NCBI GenBank assembly: GCA_038750655.1
Contig: JBCDGZ010000002.1
Span: 69,209 to 133,208, forward strand
Reading direction: 5' to 3'
Origin: JBCDGZ01 sp038750655
GTDB taxonomy: Bacteria; Bacteroidota; Bacteroidia; Chitinophagales; Saprospiraceae
DNA: 64,000 nt
This document shows positions 28,058 to 37,396 of this stretch, in pieces. Numbering within the stretch: the stretch's first letter is position 1; every line of letters starts with the position of its first letter. The notes under the pieces are model-generated. The model was not told where the DNA came from. It did not search any database and saw only the letters and a list, made by a program, of their open reading frames with translations. The position numbers were made by a program, and so were the translations under genes.

Positions 28058-29737
28058 CTAATCCAGCAGTTGCTTGCGGAGGCGGGCAGCGCGGGAGGCG
28101 GCGCGCAGCAGTAGCAGTAAGCAAAGGCCCGCCAGGGCCAAGCTGGCGTAGGCCCAATCGGTATCCTCGTTTTGGTGCAGCCAATAGCCGAAGGCGGCAG
28201 CAGCGATGAGCAGGAAAGCAAAGAGGCGCTGTTGACCCAGTGCGTAGAGGAGCAGGCTGTGCTCTTTGCGACCGGTAATCTGGATTTCTAGCTGACCTCG
28301 GTTGGCCTGGCGCATCAGCTGACGCAGTTCGCCGGGTAAAGCCAAGGCATCGGTGAGGGTACGTTTGATGAGGTCAGTAACGAACTGTACGACATTGCCG
28401 TTTTTGCCCAAGATGAACTCTTGAAAGTAGGGGCGGATGACCTTAAGAGGATTGACCTGCGGATCAAGGGCATTGCAAATGCCCAGTAGGAGGGTAACCA
28501 TGCGGTTAAGGAGAACGTATTCCTTGGGTACTTGTACGGTATTGGTGATGCTGCGAAGGCCAATTTCGGAGAGGAGATTGAAGAGGCTGGTTTCGAAGGG
28601 GCTGACCTTAATATCTTTGAAGTTGAGGCCTTCGAATTGTACTTCATTTTGTAAAAAATTGCGGAAGGCATCGACGATCTTTCCAGCGATCCGATCCGCT
28701 TCGTGGCCATCGGCCAGGAAGCCTAGCGTTTTCAGTACCGTGATGATTTTTTCAGTGTCGTTTTTGGCGGCCGCCTCTATCAATTCCAAAAAGCCATCGC
28801 GCATCTCAGGGCGTAGGCTGGCCACCGCCCCGAAGTCCAGCAAGACCAGATCGCCATTTTCCTGCACCAAAATATTCCCCGGATGCGGGTCGGCGTGGTA
28901 AAATCCGTAGCGGAAAACCATCTGGCAATAGGCGTTCACCAGCCGCTCGGCCAGGGCGCGGCGGTTGAGGCCCCAGCGGTCGATCTGCGCCAGCTCACTG
29001 ATCTTCACGCCTGGGTAGAAGGTCGTAGTCAGTACGCGATTGGTGGAATATTGAGCGTGTACTTGAGGGATGTGCAGACCAGCTTCCTCCGCCAGCTGTT
29101 CGCGGATGCGCTCCATGGATTGGGCCTCCTGGCGGAAGTCCAGCTCCTCTTCGATCATCTTGCGAACCTGCTCGTAGGCGTGTTCGATGCCTTTGATGTC
29201 AAAGAAGCGAGCAACCAGGCTATTGAGACGTTGGATGATCTTGAGGTCAACCTCGGCAATGGCTTCGATATTGGTGTGCTGGACTTTGACCACTACCTCG
29301 GTACCGTCCTTCAGCCGAGCGCGGTGGGCCTGCCCAATCGAAGCAGCAGCCAGCGGGTGCTCTTCAAAGGCGGCAAAAAGGGCGGCGGGTGCTTGTCCAA
29401 ACTCCTCCTGAATGCGCCGCTGAATCTCGGAAAAGGGGCGAGGAGGCAGCTGGTTTTGCAGGGCCTCCAAGGGTTCTTGAAAGGCTTCGGGAAGGAAATT
29501 GGTCAAAATGGATAAAAGCTGACCGACTTTGATGAACAGCCCTTCCAGTTGCAGAATGGCCTTCTTAACGCGATGAGCATTTTTCAAATGAAGGGCCGTG
29601 ATGCGTTTTTCGTAGTAGCGAGTACCGAATAGTTTTCCCAAAAAATACAATCGCCCGTAGCTCATCATCACCACAAAAGCAGTCCAGTAAGCTTTGCGCT
29701 GACGCCAGGAGCTGGAATAAATTTTGGATTTCGCCAT
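28058..29737 (-). CDS. AarF/ABC1/UbiB family atypical kinase
   Basis: 559 residues. The UbiB hallmarks are present: KxGQ (LFIKVGQLLS, ~70), the Ala-rich AAASIGQAH nucleotide loop (~130), HADPHPGNIL (catalytic, ~285) and the DFGAV metal motif. Two membrane helices close the C-terminus (~505-550). UbiB proteins support quinone biosynthesis and lipid handling at the inner membrane. It follows trmB with 2 bp between them, so the two are co-transcribed. Confidence 0.92.
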   Translation of the reverse strand: MAKSKIYSSSWRQRKAYWTAFVVMMSYGRLYFLGKLFGTRYYEKRITALHLKNAHRVKKAILQLEGLFIKVGQLLSILTNFLPEAFQEPLEALQNQLPPRPFSEIQRRIQEEFGQAPAALFAAFEEHPLAAASIGQAHRARLKDGTEVVVKVQHTNIEAIAEVDLKIIQRLNSLVARFFDIKGIEHAYEQVRKMIEEELDFRQEAQSMERIREQLAEEAGLHIPQVHAQYSTNRVLTTTFYPGVKISELAQIDRWGLNRRALAERLVNAYCQMVFRYGFYHADPHPGNILVQENGDLVLLDFGAVASLRPEMRDGFLELIEAAAKNDTEKIITVLKTLGFLADGHEADRIAGKIVDAFRNFLQNEVQFEGLNFKDIKVSPFETSLFNLLSEIGLRSITNTVQVPKEYVLLNRMVTLLLGICNALDPQVNPLKVIRPYFQEFILGKNGNVVQFVTDLIKRTLTDALALPGELRQLMRQANRGQLEIQITGRKEHSLLLYALGQQRLFAFLLIAAAAFGYWLHQNEDTDWAYASLALAGLCLLLLLRAASRAARLRKQLLD

Positions 29738-29739
29738 GA

Positions 29740-30429
29740 TCAGATGACGAATTTGACATATTTGATGGTCTTTCCGGCTTCCAGGTGCATCAACTCGTAG
29801 TAGGTTTTGATGCTCAGCACCTCATCGGGCAGCGGCTTGCTGTAGATGTCATCATCCTGATAGAGAATTTGACTGTCCGCATACTCGCCGAGCGTTTCGA
29901 GGGTAAATTCATAAAGCGCCGGCGAATCGGTCTTGAGGTGGATCAGCCCGGCGGGCTGAAGCAGCTGGCGATAACGATCCAGAAAGCGGGCGCAGGTGAG
30001 CCGGCGGTTAGCCTTGCTCTTTCGCAGGAAAGGATCGGGGAAGGTAATCCAGATTTCGCTGATCTCTGCGGGAGCGAAAAAATGAGTGATCTGCTCGATG
30101 CGAGTGCGCAAAAAGGCGGCATTGTGGAGGCCTTGATCCAGCGCACCTTTCGCCCCCTTCCAAATTCGAGCGCCTTTGATGTCCACCCCGATGAAATTTT
30201 TATTGGGAAAACGCTGCGCCAGCCCCAGGGTGTAGTGCCCCTTACCACAGGCTAGCTCTAGTACGATGGGATTATTGTTGCCAAAATGCCCTTCGGCCCA
30301 GCGCCCTTTGAGCTGAACCGAAACGCCGTTCTCTCCAAGTAACTCCGGGGCCTTGGCATCGAAATTTTCGTAGACGTTGGAAAAACGGAGCAGCTCCGCA
30401 AACTTCTGTAGCTTATTCAGTGGGCTCAT
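29740..30429 (-). CDS. trmB: tRNA (guanine-N7-)-methyltransferase TrmB
   Basis: 229 residues, Rossmann methyltransferase. SAM motif LELACGKGHYTLGLA, acidic GVDIKG, and the TrmB-specific EIWITFPDPFLRKSKANRRLT (usual form FPDPWPKKRHxKRR, here with FLRKS) then HLKTDSPALYEF. It makes m7G46 in tRNA using S-adenosylmethionine. Upstream of the UbiB-like gene in the same operon. Confidence 0.92.
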   Translation of the reverse strand: MSPLNKLQKFAELLRFSNVYENFDAKAPELLGENGVSVQLKGRWAEGHFGNNNPIVLELACGKGHYTLGLAQRFPNKNFIGVDIKGARIWKGAKGALDQGLHNAAFLRTRIEQITHFFAPAEISEIWITFPDPFLRKSKANRRLTCARFLDRYRQLLQPAGLIHLKTDSPALYEFTLETLGEYADSQILYQDDDIYSKPLPDEVLSIKTYYELMHLEAGKTIKYVKFVI

Positions 30430-30467
30430 TATACTTTAGCTTATGCGTGCAAAGATAAGAATAATCC

Positions 30468-31298
30468 CTAACGCTCACTTTTGAATTCATTGATCCCCAG
30501 TAGCACATCCAGTTGCTGTTGATAGCTTTCAAAACTGCTGAGGTTGCGGTGTTTGCCGCCTTCGATGGTAAAAAAATCATCTTTAGGCTTAAGGTGGGGC
30601 TTGAGACGGAGCGCGGATTGGTAGGGAACGATGCGATCAGCGGTGCCTTGCAGGATATAGACGGGGCAGTTGATGGCTTGCAGGTGCTCATCGTTGGGAA
30701 AGCGGTAGCTGAACGAAAAGGGCATCATAAACTCCGGCAACCTACTGCCGATAGCCCCTCGGATATTGTCAAAAGGCGTTTCGAGCAGCAGTAGGCGGGC
30801 GGGCAGTTCGGTGGCTAGACGGGAGGCCGGAGCGGTACCCAGGGAGCGGCCATAAAGGATGATTTCCTCGGGCTGGTAGCGCTGGCGCAGCCACTGATAG
30901 GCGCTGCGAGCATCCTGATAGAAGGCCGCTTCGTCGCCGACCGGGCCGCCGCTTTTGCCGTAGCCGCGATAGTCAAAGATCAGCACGTCGTAGCCTCGAC
31001 CGGTAAAATCGGGGTGGTAGCGGCCCCAACGCTGTAGATTGTCGGAGTTGCCGTGGCAGTAGAGCACTGCGCCTTTTTTGACCCCCTGTCCAGCGAAATA
31101 CAAAGCATTGAGTCGGACACTATCTTCGGTGGTCAGGTAGAATTCTTCAAAGGGATAATCAAATTGATATTGATGATTCGTCTTCAGGACTTGCGGGCGA
31201 AAGATGTAGTACTTTTGCAGAGCATAAACCAGTACAACGCTGAGTACATACAATCCAATGAGGATCAGTAGTAGACGCAGTACGATTTTTAAATTCAT
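30468..31298 (-). CDS. Membrane-anchored alpha/beta hydrolase
   Basis: 276 residues: an N-terminal membrane helix (~5-27) then an alpha/beta-hydrolase fold of the BEM46/S33 type. Oxyanion strand LYCHGNSDN, nucleophile elbow GRSLG (Ser ~148), Asp in GTADRIVPY (~220), His in GGKHRNLSS (~248). Esterase or acyl-hydrolase activity is expected; the substrate is unknown. It is divergent from the GNAT gene with only 31 bp between start codons, so both promoters must overlap the neighbouring gene or each other. Confidence 0.85.
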   Translation of the reverse strand: MNLKIVLRLLLILIGLYVLSVVLVYALQKYYIFRPQVLKTNHQYQFDYPFEEFYLTTEDSVRLNALYFAGQGVKKGAVLYCHGNSDNLQRWGRYHPDFTGRGYDVLIFDYRGYGKSGGPVGDEAAFYQDARSAYQWLRQRYQPEEIILYGRSLGTAPASRLATELPARLLLLETPFDNIRGAIGSRLPEFMMPFSFSYRFPNDEHLQAINCPVYILQGTADRIVPYQSALRLKPHLKPKDDFFTIEGGKHRNLSSFESYQQQLDVLLGINEFKSER

Positions 31299-31329
31299 AA
31301 CTTGTGAATCGGTTTAAATCTGTATTTAT

Positions 31330-31770
31330 ATGACCAATTTTTCATTCCACATTCGCCGCGGAAGCATCGAGGAGGCGGTGGCTTTGAGCCGACAGCTTCC
31401 CGAATTTGCAGGGCCGCACGGGGAGGCGGAATACCATCGCCGGCTCGATCATTGTCGGCACCTCGTGCTGATCGCCTACAAAGATACGCAAGCCATTGGA
31501 TTCAAGGTGGGTTATGAGCGGGAAGATTATTTTTACAGTTGGATGGGTGGGGTACTGCCGGCCTACCGGCAGCGGGGGGTGGCGGCAGCTTTGGCGAGGG
31601 AGCAGCAGGATTGGGCGAGAGCCGAAGGCTTCACTGCCGTTCAGTTCAAGACCCGCAATCGACTCAAAGCCATGCTGCTCTTCGGCCTTCGATCAGGATT
31701 TGACATCATCGGCTTTGAACCACGTGAACAAGCTTGCGAACATCGCATCCTCCTGAGAAAGCCGCTGTGA
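31330..31770 (+). CDS. GNAT family N-acetyltransferase
   Basis: 146 residues. The acetyl-CoA binding core is visible as GGVLPAYRQRGVAAALAREQQDWA (motif A, Q/RxxGxA at ~80-90), with FKTRNRLKAMLLFGLRSGFDIIGFE as motif B. It transfers an acetyl group from acetyl-CoA to an amine; the target cannot be assigned. It is read outward from a very short divergent intergenic region. Confidence 0.88.
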   Translation: MTNFSFHIRRGSIEEAVALSRQLPEFAGPHGEAEYHRRLDHCRHLVLIAYKDTQAIGFKVGYEREDYFYSWMGGVLPAYRQRGVAAALAREQQDWARAEGFTAVQFKTRNRLKAMLLFGLRSGFDIIGFEPREQACEHRILLRKPL

Positions 31771-31857
31771 ACAAACAAATGATCCCGGTCGTATTGGATT
31801 TGATCGTTAAATTCAGAAAATCGCAGCCCTATACCGCCATATATAGCGTTCAAAGTA

Positions 31858-31865
31858 TATATTTG
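31858..31865 (+). promoter_or_regulatory. Candidate -7 promoter box for the barrel gene
   Basis: TATATTTG is an exact match to the Bacteroidota -7 consensus TAnnTTTG and ends 30 bases before the ATG of the outer-membrane protein gene. No convincing -33 TTG box is visible at 17-21 bases upstream, so it remains a candidate. Confidence 0.4.
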
Positions 31866-31895
31866 CCTTTTGTAACACCTAAAATGCCTTAAAAT

Positions 31896-32789
31896 ATGCA
31901 CCATCGTTCCGCCTTACTCACTTTTATCCTTATCCTTTGTTTATGCAACTTTGCCCAAAGCCAAGAGTTTGTCTATGGCTTTCGGGTCGGCCTCAATTTT
32001 TCCACCTTCCAGGGGCCCTCTCAGAAGGATGCTGATGGGAATGAGCTGGAAAGTCTGGACAACAATACCGGTTTCCATGTGGGAGCAAACTTCAGTTACA
32101 AATTCTACGAGAGCTTTGGCATACGAACCGGGCTGCTCTACTCGCAAAGAGGAGGGGAGTACTTGTTTGAGGGCCAATCCTATCAAATACTCTTGGCTGA
32201 TTCTGGAGAACGTGTAGCTGCATTTGGGCAGCGCAAAGATGTGCTTTCGGTGACCAATTCCTATCTGGAAATTCCTTTTGTAGCTTACGGAAAGTTTTTT
32301 GAAAAATTGGAAGTCTTTGGCGGGGCTGGACTGAATTTCCTGATTGGCTCCCGCGCAGACGGCGAGCGGCAGTTCAACGGAATTTCTGCTATCAACAGCC
32401 AACCCGTCGACTTTACCGTTGCCCTCAACCACCTCTACTTCAGTGATGATGTTCCTACCCCCGAATTTATTCGCGAATTCACTATGCCCAATATGATCAC
32501 CGCAGATGGCGAAGTGATCTTTATCCCGGAGTCCTTCAATGGCTACTACGATTACCCCGAAAAAGACGGCAGCATCTATAACATCGTTGACATCACCGTT
32601 CTCGGCGGCTTGGCCTACTATCTCAACCGCGGCCTCTTTGTCAGCGTCTCTGCACACCTCGGCCTATTGGACGTCACCAATGAAACCTACGATTTCTCCA
32701 AAACAGAACTCAACGGTCTGGAATATGTTCCCCAAGATGATAAGGACAATAATTTCTTTATACAGGCCTCCATTGGATTTAGCTTCTAA
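31896..32789 (+). CDS. PorT-like outer-membrane beta-barrel protein
   Basis: 297 residues: signal peptide ~1-22 (LCNFAQSQ), then alternating amphipathic strands (YGFRVGLNFSTF, FHVGANFSYKFY, FGIRTGLLYSQRGGEYLF, SYLEIPFVAYGKFF, LEVFGGAGLNFLIG) ending in an aromatic terminal strand (FIQASIGFSF), the pattern of an outer-membrane beta-barrel of the OMP_b-brl_2/PorT type. Role unknown. It is transcribed toward the lysine-tract gene. Confidence 0.85.
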   Translation: MHHRSALLTFILILCLCNFAQSQEFVYGFRVGLNFSTFQGPSQKDADGNELESLDNNTGFHVGANFSYKFYESFGIRTGLLYSQRGGEYLFEGQSYQILLADSGERVAAFGQRKDVLSVTNSYLEIPFVAYGKFFEKLEVFGGAGLNFLIGSRADGERQFNGISAINSQPVDFTVALNHLYFSDDVPTPEFIREFTMPNMITADGEVIFIPESFNGYYDYPEKDGSIYNIVDITVLGGLAYYLNRGLFVSVSAHLGLLDVTNETYDFSKTELNGLEYVPQDDKDNNFFIQASIGFSF

Positions 32790-32814
32790 GCTAAACGATG
32801 GGCCTCTTTGTTGA

Positions 32815-33906
32815 TCAATACCCCTGCATTCGATAAACCTGCCCATCAACCTCAATCGAACTGATGGTTCGATCCGGAAGCAGATAAATATAGATCGGCG
32901 GGCCTTTGGTGGCCGTTGCTTCAATCTGGTATTTCTCCTCGTTAGGACCAGCCATCTCGTCTTTCCGCTCTTTCAAGCCTTTGATCTGATAGGTCCAAGT
33001 CTTGTCCTCTACACCTCCATCATTGTAGTGGAGAATGGAGCGGACATCAATAAAATACTCGGTGATAATTTTAATCTTCTTTTTCACATCCTCTTCGGCC
33101 AGCGAGTCCCGGGGGGTATCCAATTCGCCCTCAGCCAGCTCAGCCACCGCCATTTCTTCGTCCATATCTTCCTCTTCCACCTCTTCTGATTCACTTTCCT
33201 CCTCTCCTTCCGTATTGGCCACCGCTAGTGCTTCTTCTTCCCCTTTCTTTTTCTTCTTCTTTTTCTTCTTTTTCTTTTTGATCTTCTCAATAATCCGGAC
33301 CGTCTTGGTAAAAGTAATCAAGGTGCTGTCCTTCATCTCCAGGCGCTCCTGCACCCGATTGCCGTCATTGTGAACACGGTAGAAAGGGCGTACTGACTTA
33401 CCCCAGAGGCTATCCGGTGCTTCCACAACGGTCTCCCAGCGATCCGTAAAGTACTCCTGTTCTTTGTCCCAGAGTTTCTTCGGCATCTCGGAGATAAAAA
33501 AGATGATTTCCTTGTCTTTATTAGAGCGCTTGAAAACCAGTGCTTCAACGTAAGATTCTCGGGTAAGGATAATTTTCAAATGCCCCTGGATGGTCGGATC
33601 ACGCGCGTTCATCAGCAGGAGCTTATAGCCGTACTCGGTGGGATTGATGTTGTTAACGCTATACACCCCTCCAATCCCTTTACCTCCAACATAAAGATTG
33701 TTGCGACTGATCCCGAAAGAATATTCATCCGGACGAATGTTGCGCTCTTTGTCTCCCACTCGCTCCATAGCCGAAGGCTTAAAATTGTAGCCAATCAATT
33801 CCGAAGGATCGTTGAACATCCGGTCAGACATGTAGGTGTAGGTCTCCTGAGCGGAGGCGGTATAGATGAGGCCCACTAGTAGGAGCAGCAACTGAAAATA
33901 TTTCAT
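32815..33906 (-). CDS. Secreted hypothetical protein with Lys and acidic tracts
   Basis: 363 residues with a signal peptide (~1-19, YTASAQ). Two folded parts (~20-205 and ~280-363) flank a low-complexity linker: a pure lysine run encoded by mixed AAG/AAA at about 33240-33281, then a Glu-rich segment (EGEEESESEEVEEEDMDEE) to ~255. The C-terminal strand (YIYLLPDRTISSIEVDGQVYRMQGY) recalls beta-rich secreted domains. I do not recognise the family. The charged tracts suggest an unfolded, possibly polyanion- or metal-binding linker. Confidence 0.65.
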   Translation of the reverse strand: MKYFQLLLLLVGLIYTASAQETYTYMSDRMFNDPSELIGYNFKPSAMERVGDKERNIRPDEYSFGISRNNLYVGGKGIGGVYSVNNINPTEYGYKLLLMNARDPTIQGHLKIILTRESYVEALVFKRSNKDKEIIFFISEMPKKLWDKEQEYFTDRWETVVEAPDSLWGKSVRPFYRVHNDGNRVQERLEMKDSTLITFTKTVRIIEKIKKKKKKKKKKKKGEEEALAVANTEGEEESESEEVEEEDMDEEMAVAELAEGELDTPRDSLAEEDVKKKIKIITEYFIDVRSILHYNDGGVEDKTWTYQIKGLKERKDEMAGPNEEKYQIEATATKGPPIYIYLLPDRTISSIEVDGQVYRMQGY

Positions 33907-33958
33907 TGTTATAATTAGGTTTATAATTTCAACTTTTTAGCCGTGTCCTCTAGCCCCC

Positions 33959-35644
33959 TCAAATCTTCTGATTAACTATCGCCATCACCGCAGCCTCCTG
34001 CTCATCCGCCTGTGCAATCATCGCCCCTCCTTCTCGTAACACCTGCTCCACAAAAGCCTTATCGTCCAGTCCGCCGGCATTGATCTTTACGTTCAAAAAT
34101 GCGCCGTGCACGGCCGCTCTGATACACAGTGCACCTACCCCGGCGTCAGTTACCGAGTTGGGATTGCCGATTTCGGCCATGGCTTTTACAGGGTCAAAAG
34201 ATTGCATGGCTATCTGCATAACCTTAAAGGGTACTTCGATAGCGTAACGGGTAGCGTTTTGGATAGCAGTTTTTCGGATCGCCTTCTCTTTGTCATTGCC
34301 TTTAGGCAAGCGGAAGGCCTCCATAATGGCATTGAAAGAGCGGGTATCTTCGTCGACCAGCTGTAAGAGCTGATCTTTGATTTGTTGCCCTTTCTCGGCC
34401 CATTCAGAGAATTCTTCCCAACGATCATCCCAGCCTCTTTTGTGGGCCGACAAATTGGCCACCATTGTGCTGAGCGATACGCCCAGCGCACCGACGTAGG
34501 CTGAGATGGATCCACCGCCCGGAGCAGGGCTTTCGGAGGCCGTTTCGTTGGAAAATGCTCGTAAATCCATCCCCAATAATGGTGCCGCATTTTCGTTTGC
34601 CAGCCGATATTCGATGATCTTTTTTTGTGGATCAAAAGGCCCCAGTTCATCCAAGCCCAGCGAACGTACCGCAATCTTAATCAACTCTTCTTCGGAGACG
34701 CCCAGCGAGCGATTTTGCTTGCGCAAAAAGTAGCGGCCAGCCTCCAGCATCACCTTCAGAGGCACCAGCCCCACCAGCTCTGAGCCGGTAACGCGCAAGC
34801 CTCTGGACTCTGCACTACGGCAGCAAGCTTCGAAAGCGGCGTGCAGCGGAGTGACACTAATATTGATGAGGTTCATAGAAATCTGGGCAATGCCGTACTC
34901 CTCGATGAACCAGCCGATGCCCTTCACCGCCTTACAGCTGCCGGGGATGCGCAGTGGATCGCCGTTTTCGTCGCGCAGGATTTTCCCAGTGATGGGATTG
35001 CCCTCCCGCTTGACCCGCCCCTGCTCTCGTACATCGAAGGCCACGGAGTTGGCACGACGGACGGAAGTGGTGTTGAGGTTAACATTGTAAGCGATAAGGA
35101 AATCTCGGGCACCGATGGCCGTAGCCCCGGAGCGAGCATTGAACTTAGCTGGGCCGTAGTCGGGCTTCCATTCGGGCTTTTTCAGCTTGGCTGGCAAAGC
35201 CTCGTATTCTCCAGCGCGGATGGTGGCTAGATTTTGACGCTCGGGCCGGCTGGCCGCCGCCTCATACATGTAAAAGGGGATACCCAGCTCCCGACCCGCC
35301 ATTTCTCCCAGCTTGTGGGCGTATTCGACGACCTCTTCCATCGTAATCCCGGATACGGGGACAAAGGGGCAGACATCAATGGCCCCCATTCGGGGATGTT
35401 CGCCCTGGTGCTTGCTCATGTCGATGAGTTCTGCGGCTTTTTTGATGGCCAGGAAGGCAGCCTGCACTACCGGTTCAGGCTCCCCGACAAAGGTCACGAC
35501 GGTGCGGTTGGTGGCCTTGCCTGGATCGACGTCCAGCAGCTTGACCCCTTCGACGCTCTCAATGGCATCGGTGATTTGCCGTATGATGTCCATGTCTCGG
35601 CCTTCGCTGAAGTTAGGAACACATTCTATGAGTTGTTTTACCAT
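33959..35644 (-). CDS. ftcD: Bifunctional glutamate formimidoyltransferase / formimidoyl-THF cyclodeaminase
   Basis: 561 residues in the fused FTCD arrangement. The N-terminal formiminotransferase (~1-180, CVPNFSEGRD, HQGEHPRMGAIDVCPFVPV with the catalytic His) and C-terminal formiminotransferase domain (~180-325) are followed by a helical cyclodeaminase (~355-560, SPAPGGGSISAYVGALGVSLSTMVANL). It moves the formimino group of formiminoglutamate to tetrahydrofolate and then releases ammonia, ending histidine degradation. No other hut genes are in view. Confidence 0.95.
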   Translation of the reverse strand: MVKQLIECVPNFSEGRDMDIIRQITDAIESVEGVKLLDVDPGKATNRTVVTFVGEPEPVVQAAFLAIKKAAELIDMSKHQGEHPRMGAIDVCPFVPVSGITMEEVVEYAHKLGEMAGRELGIPFYMYEAAASRPERQNLATIRAGEYEALPAKLKKPEWKPDYGPAKFNARSGATAIGARDFLIAYNVNLNTTSVRRANSVAFDVREQGRVKREGNPITGKILRDENGDPLRIPGSCKAVKGIGWFIEEYGIAQISMNLINISVTPLHAAFEACCRSAESRGLRVTGSELVGLVPLKVMLEAGRYFLRKQNRSLGVSEEELIKIAVRSLGLDELGPFDPQKKIIEYRLANENAAPLLGMDLRAFSNETASESPAPGGGSISAYVGALGVSLSTMVANLSAHKRGWDDRWEEFSEWAEKGQQIKDQLLQLVDEDTRSFNAIMEAFRLPKGNDKEKAIRKTAIQNATRYAIEVPFKVMQIAMQSFDPVKAMAEIGNPNSVTDAGVGALCIRAAVHGAFLNVKINAGGLDDKAFVEQVLREGGAMIAQADEQEAAVMAIVNQKI

Positions 35645-35921
35645 GTTTTTTTGTCTTCTATTGGATTGGTTATAGCGGAATTAACAAACGGCTGTTAAAT
35701 TATAATTTTATGTAATAAATTAAAAATGAATGGCTTGAAAAGCAAAAGGGATTCTTGAAGATCGCTGTGTCCCCTTGATCGGAAGACACGACTCGGACTT
35801 TTAAGAGCAGGCAAGAATTTTGCGGAGGCTTCTACGAGAATAATTACCGATTTCTTGACGTTTAGCTCTCAATTGAGTACCATTACCAATCACTAAATTA
35901 CTGACACTAGCCAGATTACTT

Positions 35922-37211
35922 ATGAATAAGTGGTTCTTCGTCTGTGTATTGGCCCTCTTGGCGATCAATGCACAGGCCCAAAAAAAGAAAATTTTCATCT
36001 ACGAACTTGATGTCATCAATGACCTCTTTTTTCAGCCCAATACTGTTGACCCCTACTCTGGTACGGCAATAGAAGAGTTTCCGGGTGGGAAGAAGAAATT
36101 GCAGGTGCCGATTAAGGCGGGGAGGATCGATGGCGTGGTGCGTGAATGGGCCAAGAATGGTAAGAAGGTCTATGAGGCCACCTACGTGAGCGGGCAGCAG
36201 ACGGGTAAGGAAACTCAGTGGTACGCCAATGGATCCAAAAAGCTGGAAATTGCTTATTTGAACGGCAAGCCGGAGGGGGTGTGTACGGAGTGGTTCAAGA
36301 ACGGCAAGAAAAAATCGGAGGGCCTGTTTGGCAATGGGCTCGAAGAGGGAGAGCATCAGTGGTGGTACGACAATGGCCAGCAGGATCAGATTGTTTTTTA
36401 TAAAAATGGCCTAACGGAAGGGACGGTCAAAAGCTGGCATCAAAACGGGAAGCAGCGGCTGATGAGTGACTATGTCAATGGCAAACAGCATGGGGTCTCC
36501 AAGGAATGGTACGCCAATGGGCAACTCAAGCTGGAATCGGCCTATGTGGATGGAAAGGAAAATGGAGAATTCCACCATTGGTCCCCCCAGGGAAAACTCT
36601 GGGGCATTAAAGTCTACGATCAGGGCAACATTACTAGGGACTTGAACTACCGCAGTGGCTCGGTCCGTATTGACCGGGGATATATGCAGGTCTTTAATGA
36701 AATGGAGAGTTTTTTTATGGTAGAAATACGAGGTAACGAAGTCTCACCCCGCCGCAATAAGGACATCACTTACGCCGTAGACGGAAAGCTGTTGCAGTTC
36801 TTCAACACGGCGGTGGAAAGTTTCTATGCTGATGCGCCAAAGGATGTAGAGGAAACAGCACTATTGGAAAAATTTGTTGCTTTTGAGTCTGATTACATCC
36901 AAAAAATGACAGCAGCCAGCATAGAGGTGCAATCAGAAATGCGGAAAACCAAAGCAGGAAAGGACTATATTTACTGGCAGTTTGTCTCTCCTAGCAGCAA
37001 AGACAAAGAACAAAAAGCACGCACGGTACAACAGGAACACTACGTCTCCATGATTTGCGGAAACCGCGTACTCAATCTCTACAGTGTAGTCACCAACTCC
37101 GACGAGCCGCAGGAAATTCAACTCTTGCTCAAGCGGTTAGCGGAGAAAGTGAGCATCAAAAAGGAGCGGATTGATCTCAATGAATTGGTCAGATCGATTC
37201 AAAATCCTTAA
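35922..37211 (+). CDS. Secreted MORN_2/YwqK-type repeat protein
   Basis: 429 residues: signal peptide ~1-19 (INAQAQ), then about seven MORN_2 units (~65-235), such as ETQWYANGSKKLEIAYLNGKPEGVCTEWFKNGKKK, each with a Y/W-x-NG-K core. The C-terminal ~190 residues are a different alpha/beta region (MESFFMVEIRGNE...). Databases often label this repeat YwqK antitoxin; nothing here suggests a toxin-antitoxin role. Probably a cell-envelope repeat protein. Confidence 0.75.
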   Translation: MNKWFFVCVLALLAINAQAQKKKIFIYELDVINDLFFQPNTVDPYSGTAIEEFPGGKKKLQVPIKAGRIDGVVREWAKNGKKVYEATYVSGQQTGKETQWYANGSKKLEIAYLNGKPEGVCTEWFKNGKKKSEGLFGNGLEEGEHQWWYDNGQQDQIVFYKNGLTEGTVKSWHQNGKQRLMSDYVNGKQHGVSKEWYANGQLKLESAYVDGKENGEFHHWSPQGKLWGIKVYDQGNITRDLNYRSGSVRIDRGYMQVFNEMESFFMVEIRGNEVSPRRNKDITYAVDGKLLQFFNTAVESFYADAPKDVEETALLEKFVAFESDYIQKMTAASIEVQSEMRKTKAGKDYIYWQFVSPSSKDKEQKARTVQQEHYVSMICGNRVLNLYSVVTNSDEPQEIQLLLKRLAEKVSIKKERIDLNELVRSIQNP

Positions 37212-37365
37212 AAAGTCGAAATTTCCTAAACACAAAGTGTCGTATCTACGTATATTTTATTAGAAAATCACGCAGACTTCAGTAGAATTGCCCGGTCCAA
37301 CGTTTAAACACCATAAGGATTTGCTGTTTTTGATCGTTATTAGTCATAAACCGCTCTCCAAAGTC

Positions 37366-37373
37366 TATTTTTG
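37366..37373 (+). promoter_or_regulatory. Candidate -7 promoter box
   Basis: TATTTTTG matches TAnnTTTG exactly and ends 23 bases before the ATG of the next gene. A weak TTA/TTAG lies about 22 bases upstream in the -33 position. The leader would be short. Confidence 0.35.
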
Positions 37374-37396
37374 AACGCTTCTAATTCATACCGGCT

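Noticed and set aside
35922..37211. YwqK 'antitoxin' label for the MORN_2 protein
   Set aside because: There is a signal peptide and no toxin gene nearby; the repeat alone does not support a toxin-antitoxin call.
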